Source: Priapulus caudatus
Lineage: Eukaryota; Priapulida; Priapulimorpha; Priapulimorphida; Priapulidae
DNA length: 31,156 nucleotides
Direction: 5' to 3'
NCBI RefSeq assembly: GCF_000485595.1
Contig: NW_014577061.1
Coordinates: 165,596-196,751 of the forward strand
A model generated the notes under the pieces. That model searched no databases. It was not told the origin of the DNA and worked only from the letters and a program-made list of their open reading frames with translations. How positions within the stretch are numbered: the stretch's first letter is position 1; each line of letters opens with the position of its first letter. The position numbers and the translations under genes are program-made. Positions 10,282 through 20,375 of the stretch are shown here, piece after piece.

Positions 10282-10362
10282 GAATTGGAAGAGGTGCACA
10301 CAGAGCTCAGCAATATCATCTCCAGTGCCATTGCCCAGCATAACTCGCTGCTATCTGTAAAA
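10282..10362 (+). CDS. F-BAR gene, exon D
   Basis: Eighty-one nucleotides (27 codons, phase 0 at both ends) between TACTTTGCAG and AAA|GTAAGT. It encodes ELEEVHTELSNIISSAIAQH and then NSLLSVK. It joins directly to LPQLLD of exon C. In Fes/Fer the LP-x-LL-x-SLQ segment is likewise followed by a charged helix of the type (Q/E)-x-x-H/Q-EEM. Both splice sites are strong and the phase matches C, so this is one of the safer exons. The helix would belong to the last long F-BAR helix, which forms the dimer that binds curved membrane. Confidence 0.72.
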
Positions 10363-10437
10363 GTAAGTGAGTTAAATAAGTGAAAGTAAAAGTGAAAAGT
10401 GAAAGTCAACGTAAAAAGTAAGTAAAGGTGAGTAAGT
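10363..10437 (+). promoter_or_regulatory. Cluster of extra 5' splice-site-like motifs
   Basis: The exon D donor GTAAGT (10363) is followed by further donor-like motifs GTAAGT at 10418, GTGAGT at 10428 and GTAAGT at 10432, within a run of GTGAAAGT-like repeats. Reading through from exon D meets a TGA after six codons, so use of the later sites would end the protein early. Confidence 0.4.
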
Positions 10438-12299
10438 GGGATAGTGCTGCAATAGTCCAACCCAGTGCATCAGAATGCTGAAGACATCGACGTTCAAGTT
10501 AGAGGCAGCTGGTAATATGAGGCTAACATAAGCTTTTTTTTGTTTTGGTGAAGCGACTTATTTACACCTATTTACACCTACTATCTACTATACTTTACTA
10601 TTTACACCTATTTTAATTGGACATACACGGTCTGTAAACTCGCCGGGTAAACGATAGATAGTAGTATTCGCCTAATTAATATATTATATACTGCCGCTGA
10701 CACCCCCTCCCCTTCCCCGGTTGTCTGCCTGCAGAAAAATCATTAAAGTTTACATATCATCTGATGGATTTACCAGCAAGCTCCTGGCAGCACACGATAT
10801 GCTCTGTAAAGTTTCTGTGAATTTTTAATGCCCATGGATGATCGAGTCGGAATGTGTGATAGAGTCCAAGTACGCACTTATATTATATGTATATTACAAT
10901 AGCATTAACACGTAAAATTGCCTGACATATTTGCGCTTTTAATGTTGATACAGACAATCCATCAATTCAGGCACATTGTTTCACTTGTGTTTATGAAGCA
11001 TCGTGTCAAGGTGACATTTGCGAAGCGACTTATTGATTACTGTGACATTCCATGGGTGTGAATAAATTGCAGCTCATCCTTTAATTACTGTAAAAATATA
11101 CATACACTAATACAGTGTTTATTACTCTCATGCAGCAGGGTAATACCAGTATATATACAAAATGCAAAGATATGTTCAAAAACTAAAATATTTACTTGAT
11201 TACTCTCGCGTAATTATCCTGACAAGCTATGGTAAAATTTTGCTTGAAAAAATATTTTCCACGTTCCCACATCCATGCAGAAGAGAGGATTCAGCGCTCC
11301 GCTCTGCACAATGAACTCTATATAATACATTGATTAAAAAAAATTAGTCGGTTATATTGCCTGCATGCATCACAGCTGGTTGGCAACTTGCCGATGATTT
11401 ATTTATTTCTACCTGGGACCGTTATTGTCAAGTTTACTCGTATCCCTTGCACTAAACTAAATTCGTAATGAACACCGATTCACTTCCGATTCAGAGACCA
11501 TAGTTTTACATTCTAATGGTAATTGTCGGGAATTTGTCGCGCCACGAAGCACAGTCCGAGAGCAAAATCATGTACTCTAGTTCGTATACGCCTCGGGCCG
11601 TTACGGCTAAGTGGCGTGATATTAGCGTTATTGCATGCGAGCCGCAAGTGCCGCGTGTTAAGAGTATCTTACCACGCACTATTAGTTGACTCACTTTCGT
11701 ATTAAGTTCTCTAATGAAGCGAACGATGAGCGAAATGTGAATGGCTTGGAAGCAGCCGGGAGTCAAACATTAATAGTTTAGAGTCCGGTGTCTGCTCGCC
11801 TCGACGGTCTAATGCTGCGTCTGTATGCGACCCGGCGGCAATTTCGAAGGAATTGTGGCGAGACGGAGAAGCAGGGATGCGATCACGTTGACTACGTATC
11901 GATCACGGTTGCGATGAATTTTTACGCATAGCTGTTACCAATTTTCGCCTCTAGATGGCACCACCGTGCAGCGCATATCAATCCTAGGAAGATATTTCGT
12001 TTGAGAATGCATCTTTTAAAATTATCTTTGGGTACCATAGAACCCTTGTGCAAAGTTTTATGCTTTCTTCAAGAAGTGAACGATTCTGGTGCTTAGCCGC
12101 TCTACTATATGTAGCATGTAAGGCAAGATCATTGAAATGATGTAATATGCAAATCAATACCCGGGATATAATGAAGATGTTTTGTGGGCGTCTTATTTCA
12201 TCCTAGTTCAGGTTTATGGGCTAGTAGGACATGTACAGATTGGCTTAAACCCATTCTAGACACCCACAGAGTAGGCATGCCTAGTATGGCTGTAATCGC
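10438..12299. other. Intronic non-coding sequence
   Basis: Non-repetitive intron between exons D and D2. A short TTTACACCTA repeat lies near 10558-10612 and a CTCF-like motif at 11948. An 86-codon - frame at 11506-11766 shows no known motif and is not called. Confidence 0.45.
11948..11961 (+). promoter_or_regulatory. CTCF-like motif (strong match)
   Basis: CCTCTAGATGGCAC matches CCASYAGRKGGCRS at 13 of 14 positions. It lies in the D-D2 intron. A binding role is inferred from the motif alone. Confidence 0.4.
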
Positions 12300-12399
12300 T
12301 AGTTTTCGAAGCCACACACCATGCACGCACGCACGGGCGCGCGCACAAACACACATTAACGCAAACACACATTCACACACGCGCACGTACACATTCACA
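12300..12399 (+). repeat. CA-rich start of the 27-bp minisatellite
   Basis: CACGCACGCAC, ACACATTCACACACGCGCAC and GTACACATTCACA match the array that continues after 12807. The hAT-like element interrupts the array. Confidence 0.75.
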
Positions 12400-12806
12400 C
12401 AGTGGCCTAGTTAGAGGGGGTAAGGGGGCCATGCTCCCCCCTGTTAATCCAAAAGTAAAATAAAAAATAAAAAATAAAAAAATGAACAACATTGATCGAA
12501 TTGACAGTGCAACAGTACACACGACCGACCCTTACCCCCATGGCCTGGAAGTATTTTTACAGGAACCGTTTTGCATCTTTTTTTGAATCCGCCACTGAAC
12601 AGTTACATAACTTGAGAGCAGAGAACAACGAACAAAAATGTCGCCTTTTCGCATGGCGCCCAAAACAAAGATTGCAGAGCTGAGAGGTGGGGAGCGTAGG
12701 GTGTGGAGAGGGAGGCGGAGGAACCATTAAGATATTAAGTCATCCACTATTTTGCGCAGTTTGCTGTTTTTGACCCCCCTGTTAAAAAATCCTGGCTACG
12801 TCACTG
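12400..12806. mobile_element. Non-autonomous hAT-like element, 407 bp, 8-bp target duplication
   Basis: The left end reads CAGTGGCCTAGTTAG and the reverse complement of the right end reads CAGTGACGTAGCCAGG. CAGTGRCGTAGCCAGG-like termini followed by a run of G are common in animal hAT elements. The exact 8-bp duplication CATTCACA flanks the element (12392-12399 and 12807-12814), the usual hAT length. No transposase frame fits in 407 bp, so it would need an enzyme in trans. A short A-rich run lies near 12455-12480. Confidence 0.85.
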
Positions 12807-13700
12807 CATTCACAGTACATAATTATGCGCACGTACACATTCACATTACGCACGCGCACGTACACATTCACAGTACATACGCGCACGTTACGTACACATT
12901 CACAGTACATACGCGCACGTACACATTCACAGTAACCATACCGCCGCAAGTACCACATTCACAGTTACATACGCGCAACGTACACGATTCACAGTACATA
13001 CGCGCACGTTACGTACCATTCACAGTACATACGCGCACGTTGCACACTTCACGCGATACGTACGCGCACGTACCAGCATTCACAGTACGATACCGCACGT
13101 ACCATCATTTTACGAGTAGCATACGCGCACGTTACGTAACACATTCACAGTACATTACGCGGCACCCCGTACACATTAACAGTAATACGCGCACGTACAC
13201 ATTCACCCAGTACATCCCGCGCACCGTACACATCACGTACATACGCGCCGTACACAATTCACAGTTACAACGCGCACGTTACGTACACATTCACAGTACA
13301 TACGCGCACGTACACATTCACAGTACATACGCGCACGTACACATTCACAGTACATACGCGCACGCACGAATTCACAGTACATACGCGCACCGTTAGTACA
13401 CGATTCACAGTACATACGCGCACGTTACGTACACATTCACAGTACATACGCGCACGTTACGTACACATTCACGTACATCACCTGCACGTACAACATTCAC
13501 AGTACATACCGGTCCTCTATGTACACATCCTCCACCAGGTACATACGCGCATGGTACCTATTCACCAGTACATACGGCGCACGTTACGTACACATTCACA
13601 GTACATACGGCGCACGTACAATTCACAGCTCATACGCGCCGTACACATTCACAGTACAGCTACGCGCCACCGTTACGTACACAGTAGGCCTACATTACGG
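12807..13700 (+). repeat. 27-bp minisatellite
   Basis: A unit containing GCACGTACACATTCACAGTA repeats with a 27-bp period (for example TCACAG at 13291, 13318 and 13345). A longer variant carries an extra TTAC. Many units differ by single inserted or missing bases. Long frames of His/Tyr/Thr/Val across it are repeat artefacts. Confidence 0.92.
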
Positions 13701-14074
13701 CATGCAGGCGCATGCATATACACCGCACACGCGCACGTCACAACACGCACGGACACAGACACAACAGGCTAGATGCATAAAACATCGTTTATTTTAGATA
13801 GTCTGCACATCTTCTGCCTAGTTTGTTGGACTACTAGAGATAGTAGATAAACTTGAAGGCGCGAATCGTCTTCAGTCGAAATTTATTATGTGATTTTCAC
13901 GCATTACTTTTGTTTAACGCATCGGTCGGGGCATCATAATTAGTATCGCTGTGAAATTCGCTATGGTTGCTACATCAGTCGCACGCGTGCGTCTCTTCAA
14001 CACTAAACCGCAAATGTATGCCGTTATTACGATAAATCCGGTTTATTATAATATTATAATAATGTATATTTTAG
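13701..14074. other. Intronic non-coding sequence
   Basis: A CA-rich tail to about 13770, then unique sequence with no supported feature. Confidence 0.45.
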
Positions 14075-14244
14075 ATGACGAACCAAAGTCAACGCTACGA
14101 AAGTAGGCAGCAGCACCGTGGCGCTACTTGGTGAACCCGAAACAAGACATTGCCAGCTTCGTAGAGAGTTTACATCATGATGCAAGTGTTAGCAAATCCA
14201 AGCACACTTTCCACTTACTTGCTAATGGGGTTGCGATGATGGAA
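14075..14244 (+). CDS. F-BAR gene, probable exon D2 (frame break)
   Basis: The acceptor TGTATATTTTAG and donor GAA|GTAAGC frame 170 nt. The 3' part is open and reads VNPKQDIASFVESLHHDASV, then SKSKHTFHLLANGVAMME, ending in phase 0 to suit exon E. Fes/Fer proteins have at this place a segment with a Pro, then a Tyr/Ile-x-x-Phe-(I/L/V) motif, then a Phe and Leu-Leu, which fits NP...DIASFV...TFHLL. The 5' part has a stop in that frame at 14104, while the frame from 14075 is open to about 14134. One missing base in between would make one exon of 57 codons. A shorter exon starting at 14107 is the alternative. Confidence 0.5.
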
Positions 14245-14335
14245 GTAAGCGATGTACTATCAGATCGCGTTTAAGTAACAATATGGAATTGGAAAACGCA
14301 TGGTAACGTGCGTGTTTTATAACCACGCATGAGCT

Positions 14336-14445
14336 GTAAATATTATTTCTTTATTTAATTATTTATTAATATTTATTATTTTTTTTTATTATTATTATTA
14401 TATTATAGTTATTATTATTGATTATATCATTATTATTTCAAAGTG
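14336..14445 (+). repeat. ATT-rich microsatellite next to the retrotransposon 3' end
   Basis: TTATT/ATT repeats with interruptions. On the - strand this is an AAT/TAA-rich run directly after the 3' end of the retrotransposon remnant. Confidence 0.85.
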
Positions 14446-14493
14446 GAATCACGGCATTAGCCGGTGGCTCTTATCCGTCCCAACTAATAGGGA

Positions 14494-16030
14494 TCAATCC
14501 AGAATTTTCGCGAGGATGTGTGCTGTTCCCAGTAGTGCGATTTTCTGCACTTCTTGGGCAGTGTGTTGGCCAGGGAGTTCCTTAAGTTCTTCTCAAACCA
14601 TTCTTTTAGTAGAGCCAATGGGCTCCAACCACCACTGGTTCCAATTTCTCGTCTTTTATTTCCACATCCTCCGTATTTCAATCTTCAGATCTTGTACTTG
14701 GTGAGTTTGTCCCTTTGCCTTCACCATAATGTTAGGTAGGTCATCTGGGTTACGGGGCTTAGGGCGGTCGAAGGTCATATCAGCATCGTTTTTTCTTCTG
14801 TTGTGAGCACTAGATCGGGCGCGTTTGCAGGTATCGTGCGAGTCCTGATGCACCGCCAGATCCCACATATTTGTGTGTTAGTATCTCCTTAGGTTGGTAA
14901 CTGTCTCTCCGGTATGTTCATACAGGTGTCAGTATCTTGTCCACCCAAATTTCACTCAGATTTGACCAGGTGCAGATAGCTTGGTGACTTGTTTATGGCG
15001 AATTTATGTTACTCGGTTGGGGCTAGCACTGTGCATCGCAGATGATGTGTGGCTGATAGTCTCCTCTGCTTTGCCTGCACATTCTTGCACTTTGATTGAC
15101 CTGTGCTGAGGAGTTGCGTTGTGATTGTATCTTGGTGGTGAGTGCTTGGTCTTGACGCCAGATGATATCAGGCTTTCGTGTCTCGCGTCCGTTGAGCCCG
15201 GAACTACTGAGCCAGCAAAGCTTGCAGTCTTGTGGCAAATATGGCCTGTCGGAGGCTGTCTTGTAGAATCTTCCTGCTCAAAGGCTTGTTCTTCAATACT
15301 CATCTTCTCTCTTCTAATTTGGTCTTCAGTCTCTGCCTTTGTTGAGGACTGGCTGGCGGGACTGGGACACAAGTACTTGGCTTTGAATTTCTTTTAGCCT
15401 CGCGTAAGAGAGGTGCTTGATATTCCAGTACTATGAATTTTGATAGTTTGTAATTTGTTTCCTTAGCTCGATGTAGTCGCTAGACCTACAATGGCGTGTT
15501 GTCGCAGACATCAGTTCAAATGAGACCACGACCCACCATTTGTTGCCTCCTTGATTACAGTCGCTCTAATCTGTTTTGACGGTGATGGCAGACCTTGACA
15601 TGGTTAGTAGCTTTCTTTGATCTTGCGATCCATCCTTTCGATATCTGTCGCACCAGTTGTATCACCCCGAAGCTGTACACGGGGACTTGGGAGTGACCAG
15701 GCTTGATCGCGTATCTTGTTTTTTAGCAGAGCTCCGACTTGAGAACTAGGCGACCTGCGGCGATAGTACTCCTTAAGCAATGTTCTTCCTTCATCCTTTT
15801 GCATGCTGAATACCATCACTTTCGTCTACATCCAGATATTTGTAGGTGTCTTCGTTGGTTAAAGACTTTGTGCTGTTTGTCACTAAGCTCAATTTCTCTT
15901 TTATACTAAGCTTACACCTTTTAAGAACTGCGGTTGCCACTTTTCCAACAAATCCATTTTGATGTCATCACTGAGCTTATACTGCCTCATCAGGGGCCTG
16001 CTCCAATACTAATATTCGTTCGGTGGTGAA
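14494..16030 (-). mobile_element. R4/Dong-like non-LTR retrotransposon remnant, 5'-truncated
   Basis: This is the C-terminal part of a reverse-transcriptase polyprotein on the - strand, broken by several frameshifts. In order from 16030 downward: YKLSDDIKM and RCKLSIKEKLSL (end of the palm domain); YKYLDVDESDGIQH near 15840; DIERMDRKIKE near 15625; DQALTTKIQ near 15140; a C-x2-C...H...C zinc-finger region with KAEETISH near 15055; NAPDLVLTTEEK near 14805; IEIRRMW near 14670; and the terminal QKIALLGTAHILAKILD, with the stop at 14494-14496. This C-terminal order, a zinc knuckle then a PD-type restriction-like endonuclease ending in LLGTA-x-ILRK, belongs to R4/R2-type elements with a single polyprotein. 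The YxDD catalytic region and everything upstream are missing. It is dead and lies inside the D2-E intron. Confidence 0.85.
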
Positions 16031-16056
16031 CAGTTTTAGAGGCATCCATTTTATCG

Positions 16057-16058
<2 letters not shown>

Positions 16059-16094
<36 letters not shown>
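16059..16094 (+). repeat. (ATT)12 microsatellite
   Basis: A pure ATT run just beyond the truncated 5' end of the retrotransposon. On the element's strand it is a TAA-type repeat. Confidence 0.97.
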
Positions 16095-16200
16095 CGGTGT
16101 TGTTGTTGGAAGAGTGGTGATGAAAAAGGCAGCAGTTACAGCGGCGGCAGCAGTGACAACAGCTAGTGCCTATTCTAACGCTTTCGCGTGATTGTTTAAG

Positions 16201-16352
16201 GATTTGCTAAAGAACGAATTGGTGGCGAGCAAATCTGCCGATGTACATATCAATCAGCGCTACCTGGTGTTGAGGCAGCAGGAGACCGAACTAGAGGGTT
16301 TAGTGCGATATACACAGGAGACGCTGCATTCGCTCGTTGGGTTACAGCAAAG
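16201..16352 (+). CDS. F-BAR gene, exon E (coiled coil)
   Basis: 152 nt between GTTTAAG and AG|GTAAGT. It starts in phase 0 and leaves two spare bases. The peptide begins DLLKNELVASKSADVHINQR, continues YLVLRQQETELEGLVRY and ends TQETLHSLVGLQQ. Leu repeats and charged residues suggest the coiled coil that follows the F-BAR domain in Fes/Fer kinases, where L-x-LLxxKQ-x-LEEL-like heptads stand at the same place. The donor is strong; the acceptor has a poor pyrimidine tract. The next exon should begin with one base completing an AG-N codon; none was found in the 14.8 kb that follow, so the SH2 and kinase parts, if present, lie beyond the window. Confidence 0.65.
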
Positions 16353-17705
16353 GTAAGTTTAAACCCAGTATTAACACACAGCCATATTCCGCACCTATAT
16401 AGCATAATTATCTCGATACCAAACTAGGCAAAATGTACATCCGTATACTTGCCCTGATTTATGCCACTTTATTGTTAATTACCATATTAGCAGACTGCTA
16501 TAGTAAAAGAAGAAGCTAGGATAGAACAGAAGCTAGTAAAACAGTTTATTTACTGTGAACGCCGTGCTTCCATACATAAGAATAGAAATGGATTGTGCAA
16601 TACACAGATCTATTGATTAAATGCAAATTTGAGGCTGATGCGTCAGATTCTCGTGATTCAGCGTTCCACACACCGTTCTTGTAAAAGGCTTTGTGCGACA
16701 TCCATATCTGGAGATAATTATATGCGTAAAATATTTTTTCCTATTTTACCGAAAAACGTACTGATCCTTGTTAAATTCTTATACTTGAATTTGATCGCGA
16801 CATTAGGTGTGGTGTCTGCATGCTCAAAACCGGTCTGGTTTTGCGCTCTGTTCTTGCCGCGAGAGGCGCTAATGTCGACGGCTTCTGACGTCAGCGGTGG
16901 CAACATTCAGTCATGCAGCTATGAATTGTGTTAAAATTGCATTTCTGCGCACACTGAGTCGAAAAATCTCACTGTATATTGGATTATTATAATGCAAAAT
17001 GTTGTATAATGTGTTTTATTGCACTTTGATATGCATATATTTGATTCCATTTGTGTGCGAAAATCCCGCATAATGAAAAAAACGCATATGAAATTGCTCA
17101 CTTCTCGGTCTAGCGGACCAATTAAAATCACGTGAAATAGAAATACACGCGGTTATCCGCATTTTTGACACGCATAATATAAAAGACATAATGTCAATCT
17201 AATTTGTAGTAATAGCCGTGTATTTTTGCACATGGGTCTACGTTGAAGTATGACACTATATTCGTCAGACGAGAAGTCACTGTTTGCCAAATAGTAATTA
17301 ACCGCGTGTAGATATACAATCCAGACGCTCGCTGATAATTATCCGGTGTTGGCGACATGCCGACGTGCAAAATATGAAGCGCGCGCTTTCTTCATTTACG
17401 TAGATATCTTTGGATGGATACGACGTACTACAGACAATGTTTGTTTGACCTTGAGCGCGCTAACAAATCCCTCTCCGCGACTAAAACGAATATTTATCCA
17501 GGCAGTGTTCATACGAAAATGCGTTTTCTTGTCGGTATCTCACTAAGTGCGATGAAAACTGATCTTCGGGGTTCAGATGACCAATTATCAACCGGCAAAA
17601 ACCTGTTTTAAATCACACCGAGTCTGGGACAGATTTCCGAAAAATCTGGGTCAGCTTTGCGGTGTTTGATACCCTGCGGTTCAGCTGTGTGTCTATAATA
17701 GAGGC
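16353..17705. other. Non-coding, probably intron; no exon seen
   Basis: Short frames only. No SH2 (FLVRES-like) or kinase (HRDLAARN-like) motif was seen on either strand. A 101-codon + frame at 16629-16934 shows no motif. Confidence 0.45.
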
Positions 17706-17714
17706 GATGTGGAC

Positions 17715-18161
17715 CACGGGCACTTGGGACAGAGTCAGTAAAAACTGAAAACAATATTGAACGCACATTCACAAATACTACCGTACCTTTCAATTACAGT
17801 TTCACTGTTGTGTCACTGTATATAAACTTTCCTTCACAAAAACTAACGCCGAACGCTCCCGCACTCGCCGCTGCGAGTGTGCTGTGTTGCCATGAGAATG
17901 ATAATATGTATATCAAGATTATATATTATATTTTATTGTATAGATTATATAAGATTACACTTTATATATATATTATCATTATCATGGCGACACAGCACAC
18001 TCGCAGCGACGAGTGCGGGGGCGTTCGGCGTTAGTTTTTATGAAGGAAAGTTGATATACAGTGACACAATAGTGGAACTGTAATTGAGAGGTACGGTAGT
18101 ATTTGTGAATGTGCGTTCAATATTATTTTCAGTTTTTACTGACTCTGTCCCAAGTGCCTGT
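17715..18161. mobile_element. 447-bp foldback element, about 190-bp inverted arms, 9-bp target duplication
   Basis: Arms of about 190 bp, beginning near GGCACTTGGGACAGAGTC, are inverted copies with about ten substitutions and no insertions or deletions (about 95% identity). The centre is a short AT-rich spacer near 17915-17970. The direct repeat GATGTGGAC lies at 17706-17714 and 18162-18170. Long terminal inverted repeats with a 9-bp duplication are typical of Mutator-like non-autonomous elements; a Rehavkus or other foldback type is the alternative. Frames reading GTVVFVNVRSILFSVFTDSV occur in both arms only because the arms are copies. Confidence 0.85.
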
Positions 18162-18170
18162 GATGTGGAC

Positions 18171-20317
18171 GGTTTCCGAGAAACCCGCTGTGCTGTTGGT
18201 TATACGCGCACGGTCCCTGATTCCTATACGCATCCCATTAGAAACAGCAATAGGATTCTAGAATTCTAGAATTCTATTACTTTTGTGAATATATTAATAA
18301 ATTATTTGTAATTTGTAATTCTATACATTTTTGGAAAATGATTCTGTTACGTGTACTAACTCGGAGAAAAACTTTTTAACCTTTGTCTTTGACATTTCGT
18401 CTTCTATGTTTTATCGCATCATCGCAGCAGTCCAGATACAAAATAATTAATTGAAAAATAATCGAATAAAGTTCAGTATCTTGCTGGTTCAGCTATGCTC
18501 AGGGGAGTTTCGGTTAATTCTCAGTGGGAAACATTTTTCGTGGCTCAAAAAGTTGTGAAATAATAAAACTGAGAGTGAAAATCCAAATATCATCTTATGC
18601 ATTAGCTGACTTAACAAATCCTGTCACTTTAACCGTTGGAGTTCTATTTAGCTGTAATTAATTAAATGAGGCTGGCTGGTCTTTTGGTTGTATTTTTCAC
18701 TTCTTGTTGCCACATTTTGCCTTCACAAAAACGCATGTATGTCTAACGCTAAATATAGTAACCCGAATAATCATATGAAATGTGATATTATAATTGTGGA
18801 AGTTGTTCACACTGCTAGTACACCGAATTCCTGAACTTCTCTTGACATAGATATAGTGTCAATTTATCAGCGCCACCTGTTAGCGGTACAGCGTCGCTTG
18901 TGGTAGAGCAAACATTACACTCTGTCACTAATTAATTTTAATTTAATTTAAATTTTAGTTTTTAATTGCACTAAGTCTTAATGCCACTCTTAATGCGGTT
19001 TTAATTGCACAAACCCAAAACAAATTGCCAAACTGATATTCTCACATGTCTATGCTGATACGTCTAATGCAACGATTTAATGAGGCGAGATGTGAGAAAG
19101 CAAAAATTTTAGTGGATATAGATACTTTTACTAGAATAGTTGGTCTTATAAATTACACTGAGTGACAGTGCATGTGAGTGCTTTAGAATGCGAATACGCT
19201 TTCACCGATATCTGTTCAGTAAATGCAATTTAAATTATTAACTGTAAAATGGTACATATATGAGAAGTATATCACGCATCAACATTGCATCCGACAATAT
19301 ATACCTGTATACCAGTATACCAGTACATATATATATATATATATACATACATATTAAGTACAATTTCTATGTTGTGATAAATTTCAATAAAATAACGACA
19401 CCACAGCGGATATACCTTACAGTGCACTAGACTATGCCATTAATTCATATTCTACGCTTGACTATACGTATTATGCCGTCTGATCCACGATTGTTCAATC
19501 TGTGTACTCTATATGTAGCTGGCTCGTACGAAGCCCTGTGATGTGCTTACATATATATAGAGAGAGAGAGAGAAGTCGACACTTCATTGTAACACGGGCT
19601 TGATGGATCTGTTTGATCTGTGCTCGTGAATCGGGGTAGCTACATGGCATAGCCTGCATTCTCAGATTACACCCATATTTGCCGTATTACCTACCATCTG
19701 CGCAGCCCTCACGCAGCTGCGCTGTGGCACGAATTTCTAGATCCCGTGTTGTGTCTATATCCATGAGTCCATGAATTAGGATATACACCGCATCAGTTCA
19801 GGCCCGAGACGTCGTTACACACGCACTGTGAATCTAGAATAAACCAAAACTGCTCAGAGAAGAAATAACGCTGTAGAAATAATATAATTGCCCGCCTTGT
19901 ACTCTTTAATCATTTTCACGATTTATTAGTATCGCGATTGATTACAGAAGTATTAAAATTCGTTTTTACTCAAAGCATGACTTATGGCGCTGCACAAGTA
20001 CAGTTAGTACTAAAAGAATAATATACCCTTTCCAAAACAGAGTTTACCGCAATGGGCTGCTTTTGTTTGAAATTGAGACAGCCAGTACTCGGTTTCACGC
20101 TAATGTTTTCCGTTGCGAGCAAGACATTTGCTCGGGCGTTACCAGGCAGCATTTTTTTGCTACAACCAAGACCGAGTTTAAGTATTATCGCGTCGAACGT
20201 CCAAGAGAAACATCGCCTAATGCGTAAATTTTGTGAGTTTTCACGCATCATTACCCACGTATATGCATCGCTTTCATTATTCAGTTAAACCTCCATCGAA
20301 GATGGCTTAATAATTTA
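18171..20317. other. Non-coding; small microsatellites only
   Basis: No gene supported. It holds a TCTAGAATTCTAGAATTCTA palindromic run at about 18256-18276, TTTAATTTAATTTAAATTTT near 18935, a TA run near 19325-19345, a short GA run near 19558-19574 and a CTCF-like motif at 18870. Confidence 0.45.
18870..18883 (-). promoter_or_regulatory. CTCF-like motif
   Basis: The - strand reads CTAACAGGTGGCGC, matching CCASYAGRKGGCRS at 12 of 14 positions. It is a sequence match only. Confidence 0.33.
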
Positions 20318-20324
20318 GTAATAA

Positions 20325-20367
20325 CAGGAGTTAATAAAGACAAATTATTTGTCTTTATTAGCTCCTG
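20325..20367. mobile_element. CAGGRG mini-palindrome element 1 (43 bp)
   Basis: A nearly perfect palindrome with arms of 21 bp (starting CAGGAGTTAATAAAGACAAA) and one mismatch. The exact 7-bp direct repeat GTAATAA flanks it at 20318-20324 and 20368-20374. Its first 20 bases match element 6 (29806) at 18 positions. Confidence 0.8.
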
Positions 20368-20375
20368 GTAATAAC

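Noticed and set aside
12752-13797. His/Tyr/Thr-rich frame of 214 codons and neighbours
   Set aside because: Lies in the 27-bp minisatellite, a multiple of three, so frames stay open without selection.
16790-16850. Inverted CAAAACCGG/CTGGTTTTG as a small transposon
   Set aside because: Arms of only about 8 bp with no target duplication; a chance hairpin is as likely.
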